From: a candidate division NPL-UPA2 bacterium | GTDB taxonomy: Bacteria; Bacillota; UBA994 | Reading direction: 5' to 3' | NCBI GenBank assembly: GCA_018725205.1 | Contig: QLUB01000058.1 | Span: forward strand, 1 to 11,685 | Length of the DNA stretch: 11,685 bases | Shown: positions 4,883-11,685 of the stretch, piece after piece | Layout of the letters: each line of letters begins with the position of its first letter | Position numbering within the stretch: the stretch's first letter is position 1 | Position numbers and translations under genes: made by a program | The notes under the pieces: generated by a model | Database searches by the model: none | What the model was told of the DNA's origin: nothing | The model's input: the letters and a program-made list of their open reading frames with translations, nothing else

Positions 4883-7083
4883 TGGACAAGTTAGTGAAGC
4901 ACGAGAAGCTCAACGTCGAAGAGATTCTACAGGGGTTAGAGCACTACCGGCCGCGGCGCAAGGGTTGGACTTGGCGAAAGCCTGTTACCCCGCAGGTCAT
5001 TAACGGACTAACTTTCAAACAGACATCAGAGAGCCTAACCGCAAGCATCCCGCTCCCTTCGGCCAAACACTTTGGGCACATTGACCCGCAGCCCGACTGC
5101 GTAATTACGACCGAGATTGCCTCCGGGCGTTTTGAAGACGACATCCGTCGCATGCGTATGGCCGCTTGGCATGGGGCTGACCACATTATGGTCATTCGCA
5201 CCGCCGGACAAAGCCATTACGATGGCCTCATTGAAGGCACACCGGAAGGTATCGGCGGAGTTCCCATTACGCGCAAACAAGTACGCGCTTCGCGCAAAGC
5301 ACTCGACCTGATCGAGGACGAAGTTGGCCGCCCCATCAATTTTCACTCCTATGTCAGCGGCGTTGCCGGGCCGGAAATCGCAGTGCTCTTTGCCGAGGAA
5401 GGCGTAAACGGCGCGCACCAAGACCCACAGTACAATGTGCTTTACCGCAATGTCAACATGCACCGCAGTTTTGTGGATGCGGCAGTGGCTAAGACGCTGA
5501 TGGCTTATGCTGATATGGCACAAATTGACGGCGCGCACAACGCCAACGCTACGGCGCGCGAAGGTTGGAAGGTGATGCCGGAGCTCTTAGTGCAGCATGG
5601 CATTAACAGCGCCTATAGCCGCCTTGTCGGTATGAAGCCAGAGAACATTTGCCTCTCCACTGTTCCTCCGAGTGCCGCACCTGTACCTGCGCTCACCTTT
5701 GACTTGCCTTATGCTGTTGCCTTGCGCGAGCTCTTCCGCGAGTACCGCATGCGGGCGCAAATGAACACCAAGTACATCGAATCTGACACGCGTGAAGCCA
5801 CCGTCAGCCACACGCTTAACCTCCTCATCTCGCGTTTGACCAGCGCTGACATTCAGAGCACTATTACCCCGGACGAAGGGCGCAATGTTCCCTGGCACTA
5901 CTACAACATTAACGCCGTCAGCACCGCCAAACAGGCGCTCTTAGCCATGGACGGGCTTAGCGACATGGTAGAAATCAAGCGCGATGGCGTGCTTGGTGAT
6001 AGGGTCAGGGAGCTTAAGGAGCGTGCCGTGCTCTTTATGGAGGAAATGCTCGCTGTGGGCGGATATTTCAAGGCCGTAGAAGCCGGCTTCTTTGTGGACA
6101 GCGGCTACTACCCAGAGCGTAACGGCGACGGCATTGTGCGCAAGAGTCACGGCGGCATCGGTGTCGACACTATTGTCCAACGCGACGCAGACTATTTTGC
6201 GCCGGTTTGCCACCACTACGGGTACAACAATATCCCACCGCAGTTTGCGTCTAATGTGTGTGGGCCGGTGGTCGGATGTACGCTCTGTGACCCCGCCAAA
6301 ATTGTTTATATCGACGAACTCGACGCGGTTGACAATGCAGCAACTCGCATGGCAGCGACGCGCGACCAGAGAGAGTTAGGTTTGATCAAGGCCGAAGTAG
6401 AGTGGGCGGGCGACGGCGTAGTGGCGGTACAGATGTTTATCCCTGCCGAGCCGAGGACTGCGCACTTCAGCGCTTTGGAGCTGGCCAAGCAGATGAACTT
6501 GCGCGACCCGCAGGTCATCCACAAGCAGGTTATGCAACACGCCGAGGGTACTTATGTCGAGGTTAAGGGCATTTTAGACGCCACAATTGACATCAATACG
6601 CTAAAGCTACCCCCCGAAGAAGTGGTTTTAAGTGCCGACGAAGTGCGCAAAGACGTCCATGACCAACCGTTGCGCATAGTCGCGGCCACGGTAGGCAACG
6701 ACGAACACTCTGTAGGCTTACGCGAGGTCATCGACATTAAGCACGGAGGGATAGAGGGCTATGGCGTAGAGTGCCACTACTTAGGCACATCTGTCTCGCT
6801 AGAGAAGATTATCGACGCCGCCATAGAACTGGATGCTCGCGCTATTTTAATCAGCACCATCATCACCCACGCCGACATCCACCGCATCAATATGCGGAGG
6901 TTGCACGATTTGTGCGTAGAGAAAGGCGTGCGCAGTCGCTTGATCTTAATTGGCGGAGGCACGCAGGTAACGCATGAGCTGGCGGTGGAATGTAACCTTG
7001 ACGCCGGATTTGGCCGAGGCACCAAGGGGATTCATGTAGCTAGCTTTATGGTGAAGAACCGCCGTGAGCGTGACCTCATTTGA
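4882..7083 (+). CDS. oraE: D-ornithine 4,5-aminomutase, E (large, B12- and PLP-binding) subunit
   Basis: This 733-residue subunit is the catalytic half of D-ornithine 4,5-aminomutase. The bulk of the chain is the barrel that binds substrate and PLP (for example TTEIASGRFEDDIRRMRMAAWHGADHIMVIRTAGQSHYDG near residues 74-114). The C-terminal part is a Rossmann-like cobalamin domain. It shows DEHSVG, which fits the base-off B12 motif DxHxxG with D607, H609 (cobalt ligand) and G612, and K620 eleven residues after the histidine. In the C. sticklandii enzyme the PLP lysine sits at the same +11 spacing in this domain. LILIGGGTQVTHE (about 688-700) is the later glycine-rich segment that cradles the cofactor tail. 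The GTG start follows AGGAGG. The TGA stop overlaps the next gene by 4 bp. All key residues are present, so the enzyme should be active if AdoCbl is supplied. Confidence 0.95.
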   Translation: MDKLVKHEKLNVEEILQGLEHYRPRRKGWTWRKPVTPQVINGLTFKQTSESLTASIPLPSAKHFGHIDPQPDCVITTEIASGRFEDDIRRMRMAAWHGADHIMVIRTAGQSHYDGLIEGTPEGIGGVPITRKQVRASRKALDLIEDEVGRPINFHSYVSGVAGPEIAVLFAEEGVNGAHQDPQYNVLYRNVNMHRSFVDAAVAKTLMAYADMAQIDGAHNANATAREGWKVMPELLVQHGINSAYSRLVGMKPENICLSTVPPSAAPVPALTFDLPYAVALRELFREYRMRAQMNTKYIESDTREATVSHTLNLLISRLTSADIQSTITPDEGRNVPWHYYNINAVSTAKQALLAMDGLSDMVEIKRDGVLGDRVRELKERAVLFMEEMLAVGGYFKAVEAGFFVDSGYYPERNGDGIVRKSHGGIGVDTIVQRDADYFAPVCHHYGYNNIPPQFASNVCGPVVGCTLCDPAKIVYIDELDAVDNAATRMAATRDQRELGLIKAEVEWAGDGVVAVQMFIPAEPRTAHFSALELAKQMNLRDPQVIHKQVMQHAEGTYVEVKGILDATIDINTLKLPPEEVVLSADEVRKDVHDQPLRIVAATVGNDEHSVGLREVIDIKHGGIEGYGVECHYLGTSVSLEKIIDAAIELDARAILISTIITHADIHRINMRRLHDLCVEKGVRSRLILIGGGTQVTHELAVECNLDAGFGRGTKGIHVASFMVKNRRERDLI

Positions 7084-8444
7084 ATCGGCCACTAGTTGCC
7101 GATGTCTTAGTTGCAGAAATCGGCAGCACTACGACCGTTGTTAACGCCTTTGCAGGGTTCGCGAAGGGAGAACCTCGTTTCCTAGGGCAGGGCGTAGCAC
7201 CTACCTCGGTCCTCGAGGGAGATGTCACGGTAGGCCTTGAACAGGCGGTGCGAGACCTAAAGTGCGTTCTTGGGACGGACTTAACATGGAAGCGCATGCT
7301 CGCTACCAGCAGTGCTGCGGGCGGCTTGCGGATGACCGTTCACGGCTTAGCTTATGACATGACTGCGCGGGCGGCTAGGGAAGCGGCCCTCGGCGCGGGT
7401 GCTATCGTCAAACTGGTAACCAGCGGGGAACTAACCGCGCAGAATCTGCGTGAGATAGTGGACACCGCGCCAAACATCATCTTGCTGGCGGGGGGCGTAG
7501 ACTACGGCGAGAGCGCCACGGCGATAGCTAATGCTAAGAAGATTGCCGCTCTACCCCTCTTGGCCCCCGTCATCTATGCCGGGAACATTGCCTGCCAAGG
7601 GGAAGTGGCGGAGATAATCAAAGCTTCGGATAAGCATCTATTTATGGTCGACAATGTCTATCCGCGCATTGACGAACTCTGCATCGAGCCGACACGTGCG
7701 GTAATCCAGCAGGTATTTGAGGAACACATTGTGCATGCACCGGGGATGGAGCGCATCCGTGAGATGGTGCAAGGCAGTATCCTGCCCACGCCCGGTGCGG
7801 TGATGAAGGCGGCGGAAGCCCTCCACGAACAGCTAGGAGACCTGCTTGTAGTAGATGTGGGAGGAGCCACAACCGATGTGCACTCGGTAACACAAGGTAG
7901 CGAAGAACTAGCGCGGTTGTTGCTGAGCCCGGAGCCAAAGGCGAAGCGCACAGTTGAAGGCGACCTCGGGGTCTATGTGAATGTTCGCCATATCGCTGAT
8001 TTGGTTAAACCTCACGAGGCCGAGAAAGAAGGGCTAGATCTCCCCCGTATTCTTGACGGGTGGCCACCCCTGCCGGTGACCACCGAGCAGTACCGGGCTT
8101 TAACATTGTTTACGCGCAAAGCGGTAGAGACGGCATTAGAGCGTCATGTAGGGCGCATCAAGCATCTCTATGGGCCCTTTGGACGGACCACTATTGCCGT
8201 AGGTAAGGATCTTACCGAGGTGCGCTGGGTTGTCGGCACAGGCGGGCCGCTCACTAGACTTACTAATGCGGCGGCGATTCTTAAGTCGGCATTACGCGTG
8301 ACGGCCAGGCAGGAGATGTACCCAAAAAACTTCCAAGTGCTGATTGACAGCGACTACAACTTAGGGGTACTGGGCGTTCTAAGTCAAGAGTACAAGCGCG
8401 AGGCTCTCTTGCTCATGCAAAGAAGTCTCGGGGTGGAGGTGTAG
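7080..8444 (+). CDS. MutL-like (glutamate mutase L family) ATPase, probable mutase reactivating factor
   Basis: This 454-residue protein has the actin/Hsp70/hexokinase ATPase fold. Motifs are VLVAEIGSTTTVVNAF (phosphate-1 loop, about residues 9-24), LLAGGVDYGE in the middle, LVVDVGGATTDVHSV (phosphate-2 loop, DVGGATTD at 259-266) and VVGTGGPLTRL near the C-terminus (adenosine region). It belongs to the MutL/GlmL family, found beside glutamate mutase and other B12 aminomutases. It has nothing to do with the mismatch-repair protein also called MutL. By analogy with diol dehydratase reactivases it may exchange damaged cobalamin for fresh AdoCbl in OraSE; this is inference from family and position. 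The start is a TTG whose last bases overlap the oraE stop (TTGA). No strong ribosome site is visible, so translation is probably coupled to oraE. The stop is 1 bp before the next gene. Confidence 0.87.
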   Translation: MNRPLVADVLVAEIGSTTTVVNAFAGFAKGEPRFLGQGVAPTSVLEGDVTVGLEQAVRDLKCVLGTDLTWKRMLATSSAAGGLRMTVHGLAYDMTARAAREAALGAGAIVKLVTSGELTAQNLREIVDTAPNIILLAGGVDYGESATAIANAKKIAALPLLAPVIYAGNIACQGEVAEIIKASDKHLFMVDNVYPRIDELCIEPTRAVIQQVFEEHIVHAPGMERIREMVQGSILPTPGAVMKAAEALHEQLGDLLVVDVGGATTDVHSVTQGSEELARLLLSPEPKAKRTVEGDLGVYVNVRHIADLVKPHEAEKEGLDLPRILDGWPPLPVTTEQYRALTLFTRKAVETALERHVGRIKHLYGPFGRTTIAVGKDLTEVRWVVGTGGPLTRLTNAAAILKSALRVTARQEMYPKNFQVLIDSDYNLGVLGVLSQEYKREALLLMQRSLGVEV

Positions 8445-8445
8445 T

Positions 8446-9501
8446 GTGGCTGTCTTAACGATCGATCTTAAGAAACTAGAGCACAATGCCCGGTTAATCT
8501 GCGAGCGAGCGCAAAGCAGAGGGGTAAGCATTTATGGAGTGACCAAGGTGCTGTCCGGACTTTCCGAAGTGGCGTTTGCTTTTAAGCGGGCCGGGGTAGA
8601 AGCTATCGCAGACTCGCGTCTAGAGAACATTGCGGCAATGCGTAAGGCAGGTGTGCCGGGGCCGTTTGTGCTGCTGCGCCTGCCCTCCGTCAGTCGAGCG
8701 GCAGAAGTCGTTAGTCTAGCTGATGTCTCACTCAACTCTGAGCTGTGTACGTTGCTAGCACTAAACCGCGCGGCCGGCGAACTCGGTGTGACCCACCGTG
8801 TTGTTGTTATGGTAGACGTGGGCGACTTGCGCGAAGGTGTGTGTCCAAAGGATCTCCAGCCTTTGCTTATCGGCAGCCTTAACCTTCGCCATATCGAGGT
8901 TATTGGGATTGGCACTAATCTGGCCTGCTATGGCGGCATTATCCCCGATGAAAACAATATGGCGCTCTTGCGTGAGTTAGCAGGAGTAGCAGAAGAGCGA
9001 CTAGCGCGCATGTTGGTCGTTTCCGGGGGCAATTCCAGCAGTTTAGCTTTGCTGTTTGGCGACAAATTCCCTTTGGGCATCAATAATTTGCGCATAGGCG
9101 AAGGGATTGTTCTGGGAAGGGAAACGATTGACCGCCAGCCCCTTCCGGGCGCACACCTTGACGCTTGTAAACTCACCGCAGAGATAATCGAGCTTAAGCT
9201 CAAGCCTTCCGTCCCCATTGGCACTATCGGGCAAGACGCGTTCGGCGGTGTGCCATCCTTTGTAGACCGTGGACTCCGCCAACGGGCCATCTTAAGCCTC
9301 GGTCGCCAGGACACAGTCCCCGAAGGGCTCACCCCTTTGCTCGCCGGAGCGGAGGTAATTGGTGCGAGCAGCGACCACCTGCTTCTCGACGTTACCGCGG
9401 CCCCTAGGGTTCGCGTGGGCGATTGGGTCTCGTTCATCCCCGGATACGGCGCGCTGCTGGCAGCATCTACCTCGCGATATGTGAAGAAGGTGATAGTGTA
9501 G
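8446..9501 (+). CDS. orr: Ornithine racemase
   Basis: This 351-residue PLP enzyme interconverts L- and D-ornithine, the entry step that supplies the mutase. It has the alanine-racemase-type (fold type III) barrel: IYGVTKVLSG with the PLP lysine K34, ADSRLENI (55-62), VDVGDLREG (123-131), IGTNLACYG (155-163), the phosphate-binding SGGNSSSL (193-200) and NNLRIGEG (213-220). A small C-terminal beta domain follows, ending before YVKKVIV. The length and these motifs fit Orr rather than the longer biosynthetic alanine racemases. The GTG start is 1 bp after the preceding stop, with GGAGG at 8435-8439 six nt before it. It is the last gene of block B. The following 181 bp are filled with repeat. Confidence 0.93.
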   Translation: MAVLTIDLKKLEHNARLICERAQSRGVSIYGVTKVLSGLSEVAFAFKRAGVEAIADSRLENIAAMRKAGVPGPFVLLRLPSVSRAAEVVSLADVSLNSELCTLLALNRAAGELGVTHRVVVMVDVGDLREGVCPKDLQPLLIGSLNLRHIEVIGIGTNLACYGGIIPDENNMALLRELAGVAEERLARMLVVSGGNSSSLALLFGDKFPLGINNLRIGEGIVLGRETIDRQPLPGAHLDACKLTAEIIELKLKPSVPIGTIGQDAFGGVPSFVDRGLRQRAILSLGRQDTVPEGLTPLLAGAEVIGASSDHLLLDVTAAPRVRVGDWVSFIPGYGALLAASTSRYVKKVIV

Positions 9502-9645
9502 TGCCCAGTGCACATAGTGTATGGCACATGGCACATGGCACATGGCACTTGGCACTTGGCACTTGGCACATGGTACTTGGCACATGGTACTTTAGAAAGC
9601 GGAAAGCGGAAAGCCACCTCGTCTTTGTTTTTGATTTTTGATTCC
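9502..9645 (+). repeat. Composite heptamer array, copy 4
   Basis: From 9510 to 9593 there are twelve 7-nt units, mostly GCACATG or GCACTTG, with single-base variants (GTACTTG, GTGTATG, GTACTTT). After AGAAA come two GCGGAAA units (9599-9612), then GCCACC and a T-rich tail (CTTTGTTTTTGATTTTTG). This is the same order as copy 3. The array starts within 9 bp of the orr stop and ends shortly before the arcC ribosome site. No terminator hairpin is visible. Confidence 0.9.
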
Positions 9646-9666
9646 TCTCCACATCCCACTACACAC

Positions 9667-9673
9667 AAGGAGG
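9667..9673 (+). promoter_or_regulatory. Ribosome binding site of arcC
   Basis: AAGGAGG lies 9 nt before ATG 9683 and selects it over an upstream in-frame ATG at 9638, which lies in the tail of the repeat and has no ribosome site. Confidence 0.82.
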
Positions 9674-9682
9674 CCTCATTAT

Positions 9683-10648
9683 ATGTCTAAACGTATTGTT
9701 ATCGCTTTGGGTGGGAATGCTATTTTGCAGTCCAAACAGAAGGGCACAGCGGAGGAACAGCGGGCTAATGTACACACGGCTTGTATGGCCGTAGCTGACC
9801 TCGTGGAGGCAGGCAACCAGGTAATAGTAACACATGGGAACGGACCGCAAGTGGGGGCAGTGCTATTACAGAACGAGATAGCCAAAGAGCAGGTTCCGGC
9901 AATGCCGCTAGATTTGTGCGGCGCAGCCACGCAGGGGCAGATTGGCTATATGATTCAGCAGTCGCTGACTAACATTCTCGCGGAGCGCGCCCTTCCCCGG
10001 CCCGTTGTGAGCCTAGTCACGCAAGTGCTGGTAGACGAAAACGACGCAGCTTTTAAGCACCCAACCAAGCCCATTGGGTCCTTCTATACAGCAGAAGAGG
10101 CTGCGCGCTTTAGTGCAGAGAAAAGCTGGGTCATGCGCGAAGACAAGGCGCGCGGAGGCTGGCGCAGGGTAGTGCCCTCTCCGGACCCCATCCGCATTGT
10201 AGAACGCGCTGCCATTCGTGCACTCCTTGATGCTGAGGCGCTGGTGATTTCCTCAGGCGGTGGCGGCATCCCCGTCGTAGAACGCGCCGGGAAACTCCAA
10301 GGGGTGGAGGCCGTGATTGACAAGGACCTAGCCGGTGAACGCCTAGCCTGCGATGTCGAGGCCGACACACTGATGATTCTTACCGACGTATCCGAAGTCG
10401 CTCTCCACTTCAACACCCCCGACCAAGTGAATTTGCGGTGTATTGCGCTAAGTGAAGCCAAGCGATACTATGGAGAGGGGCACTTTAAGGCCGGCAGTAT
10501 GGGGCCGAAAATGCTTGCCGCTATCCGGTTCCTTGAAGACGGAGGGGAGCGTTCCATCATCACTTCTTTGGAGATGACCGGCAAAGCTGTACAAGGCTTA
10601 GCCGGAACCATAATTACGCGTACAGGGGAGGGTTATCCGTGCCGGTAA
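9683..10648 (+). CDS. arcC: Carbamate kinase
   Basis: This 321-residue cytoplasmic enzyme transfers phosphate from carbamoyl phosphate to ADP, giving ATP, CO2 and ammonia, the energy-yielding end of citrulline breakdown. It belongs to the amino-acid-kinase fold: IALGGNAIL (7-15), VTHGNGPQVG (49-58), SSGGGGIPVV (190-199), VIDKDLAGERLACDVEADTLMILTDV (nucleotide site, about 211-236) and GSMGPKM (271-277). Length is close to the usual 310-315. The N-terminus MSKRIVIALGGN is typical and agrees with the ribosome site. The 3' end overlaps the next gene by 10 bp. Because carbamate kinase works almost only in the ATP-forming direction in fermenters, its presence marks the next gene as catabolic. Confidence 0.96.
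   Translation: MSKRIVIALGGNAILQSKQKGTAEEQRANVHTACMAVADLVEAGNQVIVTHGNGPQVGAVLLQNEIAKEQVPAMPLDLCGAATQGQIGYMIQQSLTNILAERALPRPVVSLVTQVLVDENDAAFKHPTKPIGSFYTAEEAARFSAEKSWVMREDKARGGWRRVVPSPDPIRIVERAAIRALLDAEALVISSGGGGIPVVERAGKLQGVEAVIDKDLAGERLACDVEADTLMILTDVSEVALHFNTPDQVNLRCIALSEAKRYYGEGHFKAGSMGPKMLAAIRFLEDGGERSIITSLEMTGKAVQGLAGTIITRTGEGYPCR
10627..10631 (+). promoter_or_regulatory. Ribosome binding site of the carbamoyltransferase, inside arcC
   Basis: GGAGG (part of GGGGAGGG) lies 7 nt before GTG 10639 within the last codons of arcC. It supports the GTG start over the next in-frame ATG at 10678, which would cut off the conserved VNLKGRSLLTL segment. Confidence 0.8.
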
Positions 10649-11625
10649 ACCTAAAGGGAAGAAGCTTACTTACGCTTATGGATTTCTCTAAAGAGGAAAT
10701 CCGCTATCTGCTTGAACTCTCTAAAGACCTTAAAGCCAAGAAGCGCGCCGGAATCAGTGAGGAGAAACTTCGGGGCAAGAGCATTGTCCTGCTCTTTGAA
10801 AAGACCTCCACGCGGACACGATGCGCCTTTGAAGTAGCGTCTCTGGATGAGGGCGGCCACGTCACCTTCCTTGACTCAAAGAGCTCACAAATGGGCAAGA
10901 AGGAATCCTTAGAGGACACCGCTAAGGTGCTCGGACGCTACTACGATGGCATCGAGTACCGCGGCTACGAGCAAAGGGTAGTCGAAGAACTTGCTCGCTT
11001 TGCCGGGGTTCCGGTATGGAACGGCTTAACCGACGTCGACCATCCTACGCAAATCTTAGCGGACCTCTTGACGATTGAAGAACATGTGGCCAAGCCACTG
11101 CACAAGGTCAAAGTGGTCTATGTAGGCGACACCCGCAACAACATGTCCTATGCTTGGATGTACGGTGCGGCCAAAATGGGCATGCACTATGTGGCGTTAG
11201 GACCCAAAGAGCTGTGGCCGCAAGAAGCCTCGTTGGTTAAGATACATGAAGTGGCAGCAGCTTCGGGCGCAGTGATCGAGATAACCGACCGGCTTGATTG
11301 CCTTAAGGGCGCGGATGTCATCTATACCGACGTGTGGGTATCTATGGGCGAAGAAGACCAAATGGAGCAAAGGGTTAAGCTTTTGTCGTCCTTCCGCGTG
11401 ACCATGGATATGCTCAAAGCCACGGGCAACGACGACGTCATCTTTATGCACTGCTTGCCCGCCTATCATGACTTCGAGACCGGCGTAGCCAAAGAAGCCA
11501 TGCAGCGCGGCCTTGATATTCGCGAGGTTACGGACGAGGTGTTTAGAAGCAGGCACTCGGTCGCCTTTGATGAAGCCGAAAACAGAATGCATACGATTAA
11601 GGCGGTTTTGGTAGCGACGCTGTAG
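10639..11625 (+). CDS. argF: Ornithine carbamoyltransferase (likely catabolic, arcB-like)
   Basis: This 328-residue enzyme interconverts ornithine plus carbamoyl phosphate with citrulline plus phosphate. Carbamoyl-phosphate residues are in STRTR (57-61) and HPTQ (135-138). Ornithine-side motifs are YVGDTRNNMSY (161-171) and DVWVSMGEE (231-239), where the SMG loop marks ornithine transcarbamylases. HCLPAYHD (271-278) carries the catalytic cysteine. Length is normal. The N-terminus VNLKGRSLLTLMDFS supports the GTG start. It overlaps arcC by 10 bp, with its ribosome site inside arcC. Beside carbamate kinase and an ornithine-degradation operon, the expected direction is citrulline phosphorolysis, feeding ornithine to Orr; arcB is then the better name. 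A biosynthetic role cannot be excluded from sequence. A short GC stem (AGCG/CGCT, 11627-11638) after the stop is too weak to call a terminator. Confidence 0.95.
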   Translation: MPVNLKGRSLLTLMDFSKEEIRYLLELSKDLKAKKRAGISEEKLRGKSIVLLFEKTSTRTRCAFEVASLDEGGHVTFLDSKSSQMGKKESLEDTAKVLGRYYDGIEYRGYEQRVVEELARFAGVPVWNGLTDVDHPTQILADLLTIEEHVAKPLHKVKVVYVGDTRNNMSYAWMYGAAKMGMHYVALGPKELWPQEASLVKIHEVAAASGAVIEITDRLDCLKGADVIYTDVWVSMGEEDQMEQRVKLLSSFRVTMDMLKATGNDDVIFMHCLPAYHDFETGVAKEAMQRGLDIREVTDEVFRSRHSVAFDEAENRMHTIKAVLVATL

Positions 11626-11631
11626 GAGCGG

Positions 11632-11685
11632 AGCCGCTTTCTAAAGTGCCATGTGCCAAGTGCCATGTGCCATACGCTATGTGCA
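11632..11685 (-). repeat. Composite heptamer array, copy 5 (cut by window edge)
   Basis: Six 7-nt units (AAGTGCC, ATGTGCC, AAGTGCC, ATGTGCC, ATACGCT, ATGTGCA) run from 11644 to the edge, preceded by CCGCTTTCT. On the minus strand this reads GCACTT-TAGAAAGCGG, the same junction as in copy 4 (9587-9602), so this is an inverted copy. It begins only a few bases after the carbamoyltransferase stop. Confidence 0.85.

Noticed and set aside
7080..8444. DNA mismatch repair MutL
   Set aside because: The motifs are those of an actin/Hsp70-type ATPase of the glutamate mutase L family; the shared name is coincidental.
9520..9595. Sigma-54 promoter in TGGCAC repeats
   Set aside because: TGGCAC recurs every 7 bp as part of the array, but no TTGC element follows at the required distance.
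9638..9682. Earlier arcC start at 9638
   Set aside because: It lies in the repeat tail without a ribosome site. The family N-terminus begins at MSKRIVIALGGN encoded from 9683.

Overview
The window reads as chromosomal DNA of an anaerobic, amino-acid-fermenting member of the Bacillota (Clostridia or a relative). This rests on the gene content (the oxidative ornithine-degradation set known from Clostridium sticklandii and its relatives), strong AGGAGG-type ribosome sites before nearly every gene, frequent GTG/TTG starts and tight overlapping gene order. The species cannot be named from the sequence alone.

Layout. At 1-1001 (minus strand) lie an XRE-cupin regulator and, 26 bp after it, the first 134 residues of a sodium:solute symporter that runs off the left edge. 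A 641-bp region (1002-1642) holds the regulator's promoter, an orphan rho-independent terminator on the plus strand, a 20-bp perfect palindrome and two repeat clusters. From 1643 to 11625 all genes are on the plus strand, in three tightly packed blocks: (A) ord-ortA-ortB, (B) oraS-oraE-mutL-like-orr, (C) arcC-argF (arcB-like). Within a block the genes overlap or sit within a few bases. The blocks are separated by 150-180 bp filled with 7-bp tandem repeats.

Pathway. Orr turns L-ornithine into D-ornithine. OraS/OraE, a PLP- and adenosylcobalamin-dependent mutase, makes 2,4-diaminopentanoate, and the MutL-like ATPase probably maintains or reactivates it. Ord oxidatively deaminates the product to 2-amino-4-oxopentanoate, which OrtAB cleaves with CoA to alanine and acetyl-CoA. 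Ornithine carbamoyltransferase and carbamate kinase can feed ornithine in from citrulline while making ATP from carbamoyl phosphate. No arginine deiminase is visible. The symporter and regulator are plausible uptake and control components, by position only.

The least ordinary content is non-coding: a family of composite intergenic elements built on a 7-nt period (GCACWTG, GCGGAWA and GCCGCCA units, some preceded by an AAGCAAWAGG hairpin). They occur at every block boundary and at the right edge of the window. One copy supplies the stop codon of ortB.
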